From positions 71,001,618-71,065,617 of the forward strand of contig NC_133333.1 of assembly GCF_042186555.1 (NCBI RefSeq): a DNA stretch of 64,000 bases. Direction: 5' to 3'. A program made the translations under genes and the position numbers. Each line of letters begins with the position of its first letter. Positions within the stretch are counted from its first letter, which is position 1. Shown here piece after piece: positions 10,641-21,736 of this stretch. Source of the stretch: Aquarana catesbeiana. Its lineage: Eukaryota > Chordata > Amphibia > Anura > Ranidae. Under the pieces are notes generated by a model. That model had not been told where the DNA came from and searched no databases. It saw only the letters and a list, made by a program, of their open reading frames with translations.

Positions 10641-12506
10641 ACTAAGTGACAGAATCACGGTGGGAGGAAGATTGGGGACCTTCCCTCCACAGTGGGAGAA
10701 GATCACCTCCAACCATTTTATTTTGGAGATCATAAGAAGAGGATACAGGTTAGAGTTTGCAGAATCTCCACCACGCAGACTCCTGGTCACCACGCTACCG
10801 AAATGCGCAGAAAGGTCAACAGCTCTTCTTTTCTCCCTCCAGGAGTTGGAAGAACAGGAGGTGATAGTTCGAGTTCCGGAAGAAGAGACAGGCAGAGGCT
10901 TTTATTCCCACATTTTTGTGGTGCGCAAACCCTCTGGAAAATTCTGCCTCTGAATGTCTCGCTCTCCTACAGGAGGTTCTGAATGGACTCTATCTACTCG
11001 GTGAAGACAATCCTTCCTCCGAACTGCTTCATGGCATCGGTAGACTTGAGGGATGCCTACCTACACATTCCAATCGCGGAGCGGTGTCAGAAGTTCCTCA
11101 GGCTGGCGGTAAATACCAGAGAAGGGACGTTTCACTGGCAGTTCAGGGCTCTTCCCTTCGGGCTATCCTCTTCCCCCCCGCATCTTCACCAAAGTCATGG
11201 TAGAAGTCTTAGCTTTCCTACGAATCAAGGGCATCTCAGTGATCGCATAGCTAGATGATCTGCTCCTGTTTGCCTCTTCCCCGGAACAGTTGTCGCGGGA
11301 CCTGCAGTTTACAAGAGACATCCTAGAGGCTCTAGGTTGGCTCTTGAACCTGGAGAAATCCAATTTGATTCCATCTCAAAAGGTAATCTTTCTGGGTTAC
11401 CTGTTGGATTCAACGAAACAGAGGGTCTTCCTTCTGTTGGAAAAAATCCAGATGGTAGACAAGGCAATGTTATTACTCCAGGGCAGCCAACAGATATCAG
11501 TAAGAAAGGCTATGTCAGCCCTGGGGTTACTGACGGCAGCAGTTCAGTGGGCAGGGTTACATTTTCGCTCTTTACAACTCTTCATCCTGAGGGTTTGGGA
11601 CCACAATCAGGGGTCTTTGGACTCCCTGATAACCATACTCAGGTCAAATCAAGAGATCCCTATGGTGGTGGAGAAGAGGGGCCAATCTCTCACAAGGTCT
11701 GGAGTGGGTTCTTCCAGTATCCAGGTGCGTCACGACCGATGCAAGCGGCACAGGCATCTGGATTCCCGGATGGTTCAGGGTGTCTGGCTAAGGGAAGACG
11801 CAAAAAGATCCTCGAACTGGAAGGAGCTGAGAGCGGTGGCTTTGGCGCCCAGAGCCTTTCAGAAGGAACTTCACGGGCAGCATGTGAGAGTCCAGTCGGA
11901 CAACTCTTCAGCTGTAGCTTACATAAACAGGCAGGGGGGTACCAAGAGCAGACCCTTGTGGGCCCTGGCAGAAAGCATTCTCAAGTGGGCCAAATTAAAT
12001 GTTCTATCCCTCTTGGCGGTGCATCTGAAGGGGGAACAAAATCTGGTGGCCGATTTCCTCAGCAGGAAGCGGCTGAGAGAAGGCGACTGGGTTTTGAACC
12101 AGGAGGTTTTCGAGGCAATATCCCAGTAGTGGGGAGGGCCGTGCATAGACCTTTTTGCGTCTAGGGAAAACAGGAAGGCTCATCTTTTCTTCTCCCTGAA
12201 CAGATGGGATGGAGCCCTAGGAGTAGACGCACTTGCTCAGAGCTGGCCTTTCGCCAGGTGTTATGCCTTCCCCCCTCCTGTACTGATCCCAGCCGTACTG
12301 AGGAAGTTCCAGCTGGAAAGCACAACCCTCATTCTAATTGCACCACATTGGCCCAGAAGGCCTTGGTTTCCCATCTTAAAAAGTCTAGCAGCAGAACCTC
12401 CCTGGTTTCTGCCAGTTCAGGAGAATCTTCTTTCCCAGGGGCCAGTCTGTTGTCCCCAGGTGGAGAGATGGAACCTCGCGGCTTGGCTACTGAAGAGGAA
12501 TTGCTG
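10641..12506 (+). pseudogene. D1 reverse transcriptase / RNase H / methyltransferase-like region
   Basis: Copies the element's RNA. Recognisable blocks in order are FYSHIFVVRKPSGKF, SVDLRDAYLHIPI, FRALPFGLSS, LDDLLLFASS, RNase H-like VQSDNSSAVAYINRQGG, and a C-terminal block with APHWPRRPWF typical of the Dam-methyltransferase-like region of DIRS elements. The active site should read YLDD but the Tyr codon is a TAG stop at 11248-11250. The frame changes near 10950-10982 and in a C run near 11175, and there is a stop at 12127-12129. Related to the intact D2 copy at 54251-56122. Confidence 0.85.
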
Positions 12507-13518
12507 AAGGGCAGGGGTTTCTCAGATCGCTTAGTGGAAACCCTCCTAAATTGCAGGAAAAAGGAAACCCAGGTTATCTACCAGAAGACATGGAAACGTT
12601 TTAATAGCTGGTGCACAGAAAGTTCCTTTGATGTACACAGCTCCATAGCGGTCCTAGAGTTTCTGCAATCAGGGGCGGACAAGGGGTTAGCCCTTGGCAC
12701 CCTGAAAGGTCAAGTTTCCGCTCTGAGCGTTTTTCTAGAAAAACAGCTAGCCACAGATCCGTGGATAGTTAGATTTTTTTAAGGCATTGAGTAGACAGAG
12801 ACCACTGAGGGTCTCTCCCTTCCCAATGTGGGATCTTTCTCTGGTTCTACAGGCCCTTACAGGGGAACCTTTTGAGCCATTAGGAACTTGTACGTTAAAA
12901 TGGATTACCCTCAAAACGGTGTTTTTGGTGGCAATCACTACGGCAAGGAGAGTGAGTGAACTTGAAGCCCTTTCTATTAGGGCACCCTTTTTTCAGATAT
13001 TTCCGGACGGGGTAATTTTTAGAACCGATCCGGCTTTTTTGCCGAAAGTGGCCACAGGTTTTCATAGAGGCCAGGAAATTGTTTTGCCCACCTTCTGTTT
13101 AAATCCTGTGAGGGAACAGGAACATATTTTTCATAAGTTGGATGTGAGAAGGTGTGTCCTTCAGTACTTGGAGGATACAAAACCATTTAGAAAGTCTGAT
13201 TCCCTTTTTGTTTTGTTTTCAGGAACCAGAAAAGGAGGCAAAGCCTCTAGGCGTGCTATAGCCAGATGGTTGAGGATAGCTATCAGCCAGGCGTATGTAG
13301 TCAGTGGTTTAGAGGCCCCAAAGGGTGTTAAGGCACATTCCACCAGGGCAGTGGCGACCTCTCAGGCAGAGTGGGCTGGTGCGTATCCGGAACAGATCTG
13401 TAGAGCGGCAATGTGGTCCAGATTCGACACGTTCATGAGACACTACAGGTTGGACCTTCTGTCAGCAAAAGACCAGGCTTTTGGGCATAAGGTTCTGCAG
13501 GCAGTAGTCCCACCCTAA
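12440..13518 (+). pseudogene. D1 tyrosine recombinase
   Basis: Integrates the circular DNA copy by recombination. Catalytic residues are visible: Arg in TARRVSELEAL, His and Arg in KAHSTRAVAT, and the nucleophile Tyr in MRHYRLD near the C-terminus. The gene is open from 12787 to 13518, with the N-terminal domain in the preceding frame up to 12782. The break lies in a run of seven T at about 12774-12780, where one base fewer would keep the frame, so it is a single-base lesion. The end VPP followed by TAA lies just before the internal complementary region. Confidence 0.85.
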
Positions 13519-13540
13519 GGTAAGATGCTCGCTTATCCTT

Positions 13541-13630
13541 TCTATGGTGCTGTCCTGAAAGACGGAAATGGGAAAATCGGAGTTACTTACCGGTAACGTC
13601 CTTTTCCAGGAGTCTTTCAGGACAGCACAG
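13541..13630 (+). repeat. D1 internal complementary region
   Basis: The first half (to about 13575) is the reverse complement of the element's extreme left end near 8447-8480. The second half (13576-13630) is the reverse complement of the extreme right end near 13835-13891. In DIRS elements such a region bridges the two ends during circle formation. Confidence 0.8.
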
Positions 13631-13747
13631 ATACCCACCCTATTTCAGGGACATTTCTGAAGAGTTCATCGCAGAAGAACATCAGGTAAGATAAAGGTTA
13701 TTATGACGTGTTCTTGTGTCTCCCCAGCTAGCCGGAGGTCCTCTTGA

Positions 13748-13855
13748 AGAACTGAGGGGCCGGGGGGAGTGGTGAGGATTAAATCTAGAATTTGAAGGCG
13801 GTGTTTCCTCAGAAGAGGAGGAGCCAAGGTCTCTCTATGGTGCTGTCCTGAAAGA
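13748..13855 (+). repeat. D1 right inverted terminal repeat
   Basis: Starts AGAACTGAGG and ends CTGTCCTGAAAGA, the reverse complement of 8463-8570. It is followed by 36 bases unique to the right end that reappear inverted in the internal complementary region. Confidence 0.85.
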
Positions 13856-13891
13856 CTCCTGGAAAAGGACGTTACCGGTAAGTAACTCTGA

Positions 13892-14436
13892 TTTTTTTTT
13901 TTTTACTAGTAATGGCGGCGCTCAGCGATTTTTTTTTTTTTTTTTTTTTTTTTTATCAAGACTGCAACATTATGGCGGACACAGACAATTTAGACACATT
14001 TTTGGGACCATTGGCATTAATACAGTGATAAATGCTATAAAATTGCATCGATTACTGTAAAAATGTCACTGGCAGTGAAGGGGTTAACCACTAGGGGGCG
14101 GGGAGGGGTTAAGTGTGTCCTAGGGAGTGATTCTAACTGTGGGGGGATGGGCTAGCAGTGACACGACACTGATCGCTGCTCCCGATGAGAGGGAGCAGAC
14201 GATCAGTGTCCTGTCACTAGGCAGAACTGGGAGATGCTGTGTTTACATCGGCATCTCCCCGTTCTTCAGCTCCGTGACACGATCGCGGACATCGAGTTTG
14301 CGGGTCCCGCGGTCACGGAGCTCGCGGCAGGCGCGCGTGTGCACAGGGGGAAATTCAAAGTAACGTACAGGTACGTTACTTTGCCCAGCCGTGCCATTCT
14401 GCCTACGTAAATGTACAGGAGGCGGTCGGCAAGCGG
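13892..14436 (+). mobile_element. Right half of the TTAA MITE split by D1
   Basis: Continues with family motifs (ATGGCGG, long T run at 13930-13954, CAGTGATAAATGCTATAAAA) and ends ACAGGAGGCGGTCGGCAAGCGG before TTTA at 14437-14440, a decayed TTAA. Together with 8019-8448 it makes an element of about 975 bases. Confidence 0.65.
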
Positions 14437-14440
14437 TTTA

Positions 14441-15250
14441 GATTGTACATCTATTGAACGCTATAATGTCTGATGAAGTTTGAGATGTAATGTTGATTTG
14501 TTAAATCAAAGCAATTTCTGTAAAAAAAAAAAAACTTATGAGCACAACTGTATATAGTTTAATATATATATATATATATAGTAATATTTTCAGAGTCATA
14601 TATATTTTTATGTACATGTTTGGAGGTTAATTATCCTTCTTGATCATTTTGTCATTTACTTGGGTCACTTTTGAGTTCGAAACAGCGCAATTTATAGACA
14701 CACATTTTCCTCACCATTCAAGGAATTTTTGTTTGCAGCAGTTTCTGATATGTTCATAATTTAGGGCTCAGTGCAACCTTTTAATAATTTTTTCCAAGCC
14801 TGTATGACCTGAGAGGATATGTATGAGTTGTAGTCCCACAAATACCACGTTTTACTGAATTGATCCTTTGTTTCATAGCCGCTGTTGGACATTCCATGTC
14901 ATTAATCTCATTAACCATAGCTATCCATTGACAACTGATGGAGGTTTAGTGTTTTTCCATTTTTGTGGAATGCAAACCTTGAGAGCATTGAGCAAGTGGA
15001 TCAGGAGGGATTTCTTGTACCTGTATCTCAAGAGTGGGGTGTTTAGTAGAAATGTCCCAGGGAGCACCTCCATAAATGTATCAATGAGTTAATGAATCAG
15101 CCATCTGATACCTTCCTAAAAGGGTCGTGTGCGAAGAAACAACCAGAAGATATGTAGCAACGTGTCAGGTTCCTTTCGGCAATTCCAGCATAATGGAGAT
15201 ACAGTAGGTGACCGCGATATTGTATCAATCTCGCCACATTTATCGCCGAG
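14441..15250 (-). pseudogene. LINE ORF2 C-terminal fragment and 3' region
   Basis: Minus strand. SPLCWNCRKEPDTLLHIFW (about 15200-15140) is the zinc motif at the end of L1/Tx1 ORF2, followed by degraded C-terminal codons including LLIHLLNALK and then an A/T-rich 3' region. An (AT)n stretch at 14562-14580 lies in it. Stops and frame changes are frequent. It has no ORF1, endonuclease or polymerase. Confidence 0.65.
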
Positions 15251-15288
15251 ATTTGACACCTGCGAGCCCCGTCGCGGGATCCAGCGCT

Positions 15289-15835
15289 GAAAAAAAAAAG
15301 TGTCAATAAAAAAACACACTTCACAGGTTTTAAAAGTAATTTATTAGGCAGCTCCAGGGGTCTTCTTCCGACTTCGGGGTCGTCTTCAACGCTCTCTCCT
15401 GTTGGAATGCTGTGTGTGAGCTGCGTAGCCATTTATATAGGCGTTGACCCCGCCCCCTTGTGACGTCACAGTCCCAGCATGCGCAGGGACTCTGGAGTCA
15501 CGCCCCCTTATGTGACGTCACAAGGGGGCGGGGTCACCACCTATATAAATGGCTACGCAGCTCGCACACAGCATTCCAGCAGGAGAGAGCGTTGTGTCAA
15601 CATCGGAGGAAAAGAAGAGGGGACAAGACAGCGCAGAAGACCCGGGTCACCGCTAGCAAAAGAGCTGGAAGAAGATAGCGGAGGGGCCCGGGAGAAGAGA
15701 TCGAACACCGGGACAAGAAGCCGGAGAGAGCGGAGAAGTCGGAAGAAGACCCCGAAGTCGGAAGAAGACCCCCGGAGCTGCCTAATTACTTTTAAAACCT
15801 GTGAAGTGTGTTTTTTTTATTGACAATTTTTTTCC
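15289..15835. repeat. Snapback element with long imperfect inverted repeat
   Basis: The left arm (about 15289-15465) and right arm (about 15510-15835) are inverted copies. Both contain a CACACTTCACAGG block, GGCAGCTCC, and the CCCCGCCCCCTTGTGACGTCAC block close to the centre. The right arm has extra purine-rich sequence. Two TATATAA-like sites near 15435 and 15543 face opposite ways. I see no protein. It is probably a foldback MITE of unknown superfamily. Confidence 0.6.
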
Positions 15836-16257
15836 TAGGTGAATGGGTAGGGGTACCATGTACCCCATACTCATTCATATAGGGTGGGGGGCTGGTATCT
15901 GGGGGCCCCCTTATTAAAGTGGGCTCCCGGATTCCGATAAGCCCCCCGCCCGCAGACCCCGACAACCAACGGCCAGGGTTGACGGGAAGAGGCCCTTGTC
16001 CTCATCAACATGGGGAAAAGGTGCTTTGGGGTGGCGCCCCCCCTCCCCCAAAGCACCCACCCCCCCATGTTGAGGGCATGCGGCCTGGTACGGTTCAGGA
16101 AGGGGGGGGCGCTCGCTTGTCCCCACCCCCTTTCCTGACCGGCCGGGCTGCGTGCTCGGATAAGGGTCTGGTATGGATTTGGGGGGGACCCCCACGCCGA
16201 TTTTTTGGCGTAGGGGGTTCCCCTTACAATCCATACCAGACCTAAGGGCCTGGTATG
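15836..16257. repeat. GC-rich repeat with internal hairpins
   Basis: Made of G and C tracts with self-complementary parts, for example GGTCTGGTATGGAT near 16165 facing ATCCATACCAGACC near 16230. No coding signal. It joins directly to a truncated Tc1 on its right. I do not recognise the family. Confidence 0.4.
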
Positions 16258-16740
16258 CCCCTGAGGGGCATTGTAAGTGGCTTCGTAAGGAGCATTTCAA
16301 GGTCCTGGAGTGGCCTAGCCAGTCTCCAGATCTCAACCCCATAGAAAACCTTTGGAGGGAGTTGAAAGTCTGTGTTGCTCTGCGACAGCCCCAAAACATC
16401 ACTGCTCTAGAAGAGATCTGCATGGAGGAATGGGCCAACACCAGCAACAGTGTGTGACAACCTTGTGAAGACTGACAGAAAACGTTTGACCTCTGTCATT
16501 GCCAAAATATAACAGTATTGAGATGAACTTTTGATATTGACAAAATACTTATTTTCCACCATAATTTGCAAATAAATTCTTTCAAGAATCGGACAATGTG
16601 ATTGTCTGGATTTGTTTCCACATTTTGTCTCTCATAGTTGAGGTATACCTATGATGACAATTACAGGCCTCTCTCATCTTTTTTAAGTGGGAGAACTTGC
16701 ACAATTGGTGGCTGACTAAATACTTTTTTTCCCCACTGTA
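16258..16740 (+). pseudogene. Tc1-type transposase, 3' end with right terminal repeat
   Basis: The C-terminal DDE region is readable: WPSQSPDLNPIENLW is the signature around the last catalytic acidic residue, and the frame stays open to the stop at 16455-16457. A non-coding tail follows to the terminal sequence CTTTTTTTCCCCACTGTA, ending at 16740. The N-terminal DNA-binding domain and the first catalytic Asp residues are missing. Confidence 0.85.
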
Positions 16741-16790
16741 TTTCCTCACACTGCCCCCTTCCTGTGAAATTTGGAATGCACACTCTTTAA

Positions 16791-17776
16791 TCCCTTGCTG
16801 TCCAGGGCAATTTTTACATTTTTCGCATACATGTTAAAATCAGCATTTTTTGCTGGAAAATTAAAACCCAAACATGTTTTCTGAAAGCAGAGGCCATGGA
16901 GAATAAAATGGTGGTTGCAATATTTTATGTCACACAATATTTGCACAACCATTTATCAAATGCAAATTATCAGGAAGAAATACACTTAAATTAATTTTAG
17001 TGCACACATACACAGTATATTACTATTTTTTTTTTTTTTTTTTGTAAAATATAAAAGATGATATTGCACAGAGTAAATAAATATCAAACATGTCAAGATG
17101 TAAAACTGCTTATACCTGTGAAATGGCGTCAAACTACAGTACCAAAAATTGTTCGTAGGTGACGCTTTAAAAGCCTTTACAGGTTATCAGCTTAAAGATA
17201 AACGTGGGTTCTGGTGCTAGAATGTTCTCACTCTGATGTTCATGGTGATACCCCCACGTGTGTGGTGCATGCCAGATTTACCATATGTGCATGTTTGCTT
17301 TTGCACAGGGGTGCTTTAAAAAAAACAAAATGATTTAAATGTATTTTTATATACACTTTAATTTTTGTTCTCATTCAATTATATTCTACTATCACAAGGG
17401 ATGAACAAGACCTCTTGTGATCGCTTTGGACAGCGACGGGTAATCTTTATGAATAGATCGGAGGTCTGTTAGATCCCTGATACCTCCCCTGCCCTCCAAG
17501 GCAGCTAATCAAAGAGAGATTTGTTTGATGAGCTGCTTCTCTGGCTGTACTGGCCAGCATAAGACAGCACTGAAACTGGGAGTGACGAAATCCACATCTC
17601 TTCTGGCTCCATTCGAGACAGAGGAGATCAGGGAATGGATATTCCTTCGGCTCTTTTGTGGGGAGCAGACCCAACCACTTACAGCAGTCCCAGACTGCCC
17701 AGTGTAACGGGGGAGCCCAGGAATGGCCGGGGACCTTCTGAGCCCTGTAAAATTGATCAAGAGGCTGTAAAGCCGC
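16791..17776 (+). mobile_element. TTAA MITE, diverged
   Basis: Starts after TTAA at 16787-16790 and ends GTAAAGCCGC before TTAA at 17777-17780. Family motifs include GGTGACGCTTTAAAAGCC near 17160 and ATAGATCGGAGGTCTGTTAGATCCCTGATACC-like sequence near 17455. It abuts the next element at one TTAA. Confidence 0.6.
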
Positions 17777-17780
17777 TTAA

Positions 17781-18750
17781 CCACTTGAGCCCCGGACCAT
17801 TATGCTGCCTAAGGACCAGAGGTCTTTTTCCAATTTGGCACTGCGTCGCTTTAACTGCTAATTGCGCGGTCATGCAATGCTGTACCCAAACGAAATTTGC
17901 GTCCTTTTCTTCCCACAAATAGAGCTTTCTTTTGATGGTATTTGATCACCTCTGCGGTTTTTATTTTTTGCGCTATAAACGGAAAAAGACCGAAAATTTT
18001 GAAAAAAAATGATATTTTCTACTTTTTGTTATAAAAAAAATCCAATAAACTAAATTTTAGTCATACATTTAGGCCAAAATGTATTCGGCCACATGTCTTT
18101 GGTAAAAAAAATGTCAATAAGCGTATATTTATTGGTTTGCGCAAAAGTTATAGCGTCTACAAACTAGGGTACATTTTCTGGAATTTACACAGCTTTTAGT
18201 TTATGACTGCCTATGTCATTTCTTGAGGTGCTAAAATGGCAGGGCAGTACAAAACCCCCACAAATGACCCCATTTTGGAAAGTAGACACCCCAAGGAAAT
18301 TGCTGAGAGGCATGTTGAACCCATTGAATATTTATTTTTTTTGTCCCAAGTGATTGAATAATGACAAAAAAAAAAAAAATATTTACAAAAAGTTGTCACT
18401 AAATGATATATTGCTCACACAGGCCATGGGCCTATGTGGAATTGCACCCCAAAATACATTCAGCTGCTTCTCCTGAGTATGGGGATACCACATGTGTGGG
18501 ACTTTTTGGGAGCCTAGCCGTGTACGGGGCCCCGAAAACCAATCACCGCCTTCAGGATTTCTAAGGGTGTAAATTTTTGCTTTCACTCTTCACTGCCTAT
18601 CACAGTTTCGGAGGCCATGGAATGCCCAGGTGGCACAAAACCCCCCAAAATGACCCCATTTTGGAAAGTAGACACCCCAAGCTATTTGCTGAGAGGCATA
18701 TTGAGTCCATGGAATATTTTATATTTTGACACAAGTTGCGGGAAAGTGAC

Positions 18751-18781
<31 letters not shown>

Positions 18782-19734
18782 CATAAAGTTGTCACTAAAT
18801 GATATATTGCTCACACAGGCCATGGGCATATGTGGAATTGCACCCCAAAATACATTTAGCTGCTTCTCCTGAGTATGGGGATACCACATGTGTGGGACTT
18901 TTTGGGAGCCTAGCCGCGTACGGGACCCCGAAAACCAATCACTGCCTTCAGGATTTCTAAGGGTGAAAATTTTTGATTTCACTCTTTACTGCTTATCACA
19001 GTTTCGGAGGCCATGGAATGCCCAGGTGGCATAAAACCCCCCCAAATGACCCCATTTTGGAAAGTAGACACCCCAAGCTATTTGCTGAGAGGCATGGTGA
19101 GTATTTTGCAGCTCTCATTTGTTTTTGAAAATGAAGAAAGACAAGAAAAAACATTTTTTTTTTTTCTTTTTTCAATTTTCAAAACTTTGTGACAAAAAGT
19201 GAGGTCTGCAAAATACTCACTATACCTCTCAGCAAATAGCTTGGGGTGTCTACTTTCCAAAATGGGGTCATTTGGGGGGGTTTTGTGCCACCTGGGCATT
19301 CCATGGCCTCCGAAACTGTGATAGGCAGTGAAGAGTGAAATCAAAAATTCACGCCCTTAGAAAGCCTGAAGGCGGTGCTTGGTTTTCGGGGTCCCGTACG
19401 CGGCTAGGCTCCCAAAAAGTCTCACACATGTGGTATCCCCGTACTCAGGAGAAGCAGCAGAATGTATTTTGGGGTGTAATTTCACATATTCCCATGGCAT
19501 GTTTGAGCAATATATCATTTAGTGACAACTTTGTGCAAAAAAAAAAAAAAAAAAAATTTGTCTCTTTCCCGCAACTTGTGTCGCAATATAAAATATTCCA
19601 TGGACTCGACATGCCTCTCAGCAAATAGCTTGGGGTGTCTACTTTCCAAAATGGGGTCATTTGGGGGGGTTTTGAACTGTCCTGGCATTTTATGCACAAC
19701 ATTTAGAAGCTTATGTCACACATCACCCACTCTT
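17781..19734 (+). mobile_element. TTAA MITE expanded by tandem and inverted repeats
   Basis: Begins CCACTTGAGCCCCGGACC after TTAA 17777-17780 and ends before CTAA at 19735-19738. The first 380 bases match the left half of the element at 8019. The middle is a repeat array described separately. No coding capacity. Confidence 0.6.
18391..19700. repeat. Tandem units and a long inverted repeat
   Basis: A unit starting GTTGTCACTAAATGATATAT occurs at about 18391 and 18787 (spacing about 396). From about 19205 the same sequence runs in reverse complement to about 19540. The two arms share CCCCATTTTGGAAAGTAGACACC blocks and flank a spacer of about 100 bases near 19100-19200. Poly-T runs differ in length between copies. 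A diverged unit also lies near 27490-27930. Confidence 0.75.
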
Positions 19735-21269
19735 CTAACCACTTGAAGACAAAGCCCTTTCTGACACTTATTGTTTACATGAAAAAGTTTTTTTTTTTTT
19801 GCAAAAAAATTACTTTGAACCCCCAAACATTATATATTTTTTTAAAGCAAATGCCCTACAGATTAAAATGGTGGGTGTTTCATTTTTTTTTTTCACACAG
19901 TAATTGCGCAGCGATTTTTCAAACGCATTTTTTGGGGAAAAAACACACTTTTTTAAATTTTAATGCACTAAAACACACTATATTGCCCAAATGTTTGATG
20001 AAATAAAAAAGATGATCTTAGGCCGAGTACATGGATACCAAACATGACATGCTTTAAAATTGCGCACAAACGTGCAGTGGCAACAAAATAAATACATGTT
20101 TAAAAGCCTTCAAAAGCCTTTACAGGTTACCACTTTAGATTTACAGAGGAGGTCTACTGGAAAAATTACTGCACTCGATCTGGCCTTCGCTGTGATACCT
20201 CACATGCATGGTGCAATTGCTGTTTACATATGACGCCAGACCGCCGCTTGCGTTCGCCTTAGCGCGAGAGCAGGGGGCGACAGGGGTGCTTTTTTTTTTT
20301 TTTTTTTTTTTTTCTTTATTATTTTTTTGCTTTTTTAATCTTACTTTTAAACTGTTCCTTTCATATTTTTTTTTTTAATCATTTTTATTGTTATCTCGGG
20401 GAATGTAAATATCCCCTATGATAGCAATAGGTAGTGACAGGTACTCTTTTTTGAAAAAATTGTGGTCTATTAGACCCTAGATCTCTCCTCTGCCCTCAAA
20501 GCATCTGACCACACCAAGATCGGTGTGATAAAATGCTTCCCCAATTTCCCAATGGCGCTATTTACATCCGGCGAAATCTAAGTCATGAAATACTCGTAGC
20601 TTCCGGTTTCTTAGGCCATAGAGATGTTTGGAGCCACTCTGGTCTCTGATCAGCTCTATGGTCAGCTGGCTGAATCACCGGCTGCATTCTCAGGTTCCCT
20701 GTTGAGACAGGAGAGCCAGAGAAAAACACGGAAGACGGTGGGGGTGGGGGGGGCATTCCCTCCCACGGCTTGTAAAGGCAGTCTAGAGGCTAATTAGCCG
20801 CTAGGATTGCTTTTACATGAAAGCCGACCGCTGGCTGAAAAGAATGATACCAAGATGATACCTAAACCTGCAAGCATCATTCTGGTATAACCACTCAAAG
20901 TCGTGAATGGCGTACCTGAAGACAAAAAAATGGTTAACAATGGTTAACAATAAAGCACAGTAAACAGTAAAGTATAAATAATTACACACCTGAAAAACAA
21001 ACATGATAAAACATAATAACAATAAAACATTGCAGAATAGAATACAGTAAAAAAGAGCAGAACAATAGAGAGAGAGAATAGAGAGAGAGAGAACAATAAA
21101 ACGACAACTATTTTTTTTTTTATTTCATATTTTTTTTTTTTTTTACACTTTTTTTGTAACTAACTTTTATAACGGTAACCGGTTCCAGGTTCGGGTCTCT
21201 CAAAATGCGATGGCATCTTGGGAGACCCTGTGAAAGTGTGTCCTAGTCTGTGCAATGCTGTACTCTACG

Positions 21270-21659
21270 CTAATACTCAACTAGTGAATGGTAGCGTTCA
21301 AAACATTCACCAATGCAAAGACAAGGATTGTCAGGACAGGAGGGACAATAATAGCGGGTGTCACGCCTATATCCGCGCTTGCTGCAGACACAACATCTTT
21401 TTTGGGGGGTTCGCTGGGTAGGGGTACTCGGGAGGACATAAAGAAAATGCCTCTCATGCAGCCGACTGCATTTGGTTGGGGATGTGAATGGGGGAAGTAC
21501 GGGCGCTGCAGAAGCGGTGGGTTCCCAATTAGGATTGGCGAATGCAGCAGGAAGGGCATTATGGGCACGACGGGCCTGTGTTTGTCTTTTTGGTGGCAGT
21601 GGGACACTACTTGTGCTTGCCACCTCACCAGCTTGAACTGCACTTATGGGACTCGCCAC
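21270..21659 (-). pseudogene. piggyBac-type transposase, C-terminal Cys-rich domain
   Basis: The last 65 residues read RLHERHFLYVLP, then CCVCSKRGYRRDTRYYCPSC and CLCIGECFERYHSLVEY before the stop. This matches the cysteine-rich C-terminal domain of piggyBac transposases, which binds the transposon ends. Cysteine pairs are intact. The residues before RLHERHF are Pro/Ala-rich and may not be original. The catalytic DDD core is absent; sequence upstream is non-coding tandem repeat. The fragment supports assigning the TTAA elements to piggyBac. Confidence 0.75.
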
Positions 21660-21736
21660 GTCACCACGTGTTACTGCAGTGCTGGTTTGACTACGACCGG
21701 GGTGTACTAGGCTGCTGGTGCTTGCCAGTTCCCCAA

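Larger units (their letters stand above)
8449..13891 (+). mobile_element. DIRS-type retrotransposon D1 (tyrosine recombinase), damaged
   Basis: DIRS elements use a tyrosine recombinase instead of an integrase and have inverted ends plus an internal complementary region. All these parts are here: inverted terminal repeats at 8463-8570 and 13748-13855, an internal complementary region at 13541-13630, and gag, RT/RNase H and recombinase in that order. The coding part has at least four frame breaks, most of them in homopolymers, and a stop at the RT active site. It sits inside a TTAA MITE. No target duplication is seen, as expected for this class. Confidence 0.9.

Noticed and set aside
15479..15823. 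Arg-rich basic protein
   Set aside because: It is the purine-rich right arm of the snapback element, with no ATG context or domain support.
18391..19700. Hypothetical proteins with long Lys or Phe runs
   Set aside because: These frames are translations of A and T runs in the repeat units and appear in several copies and both strands.
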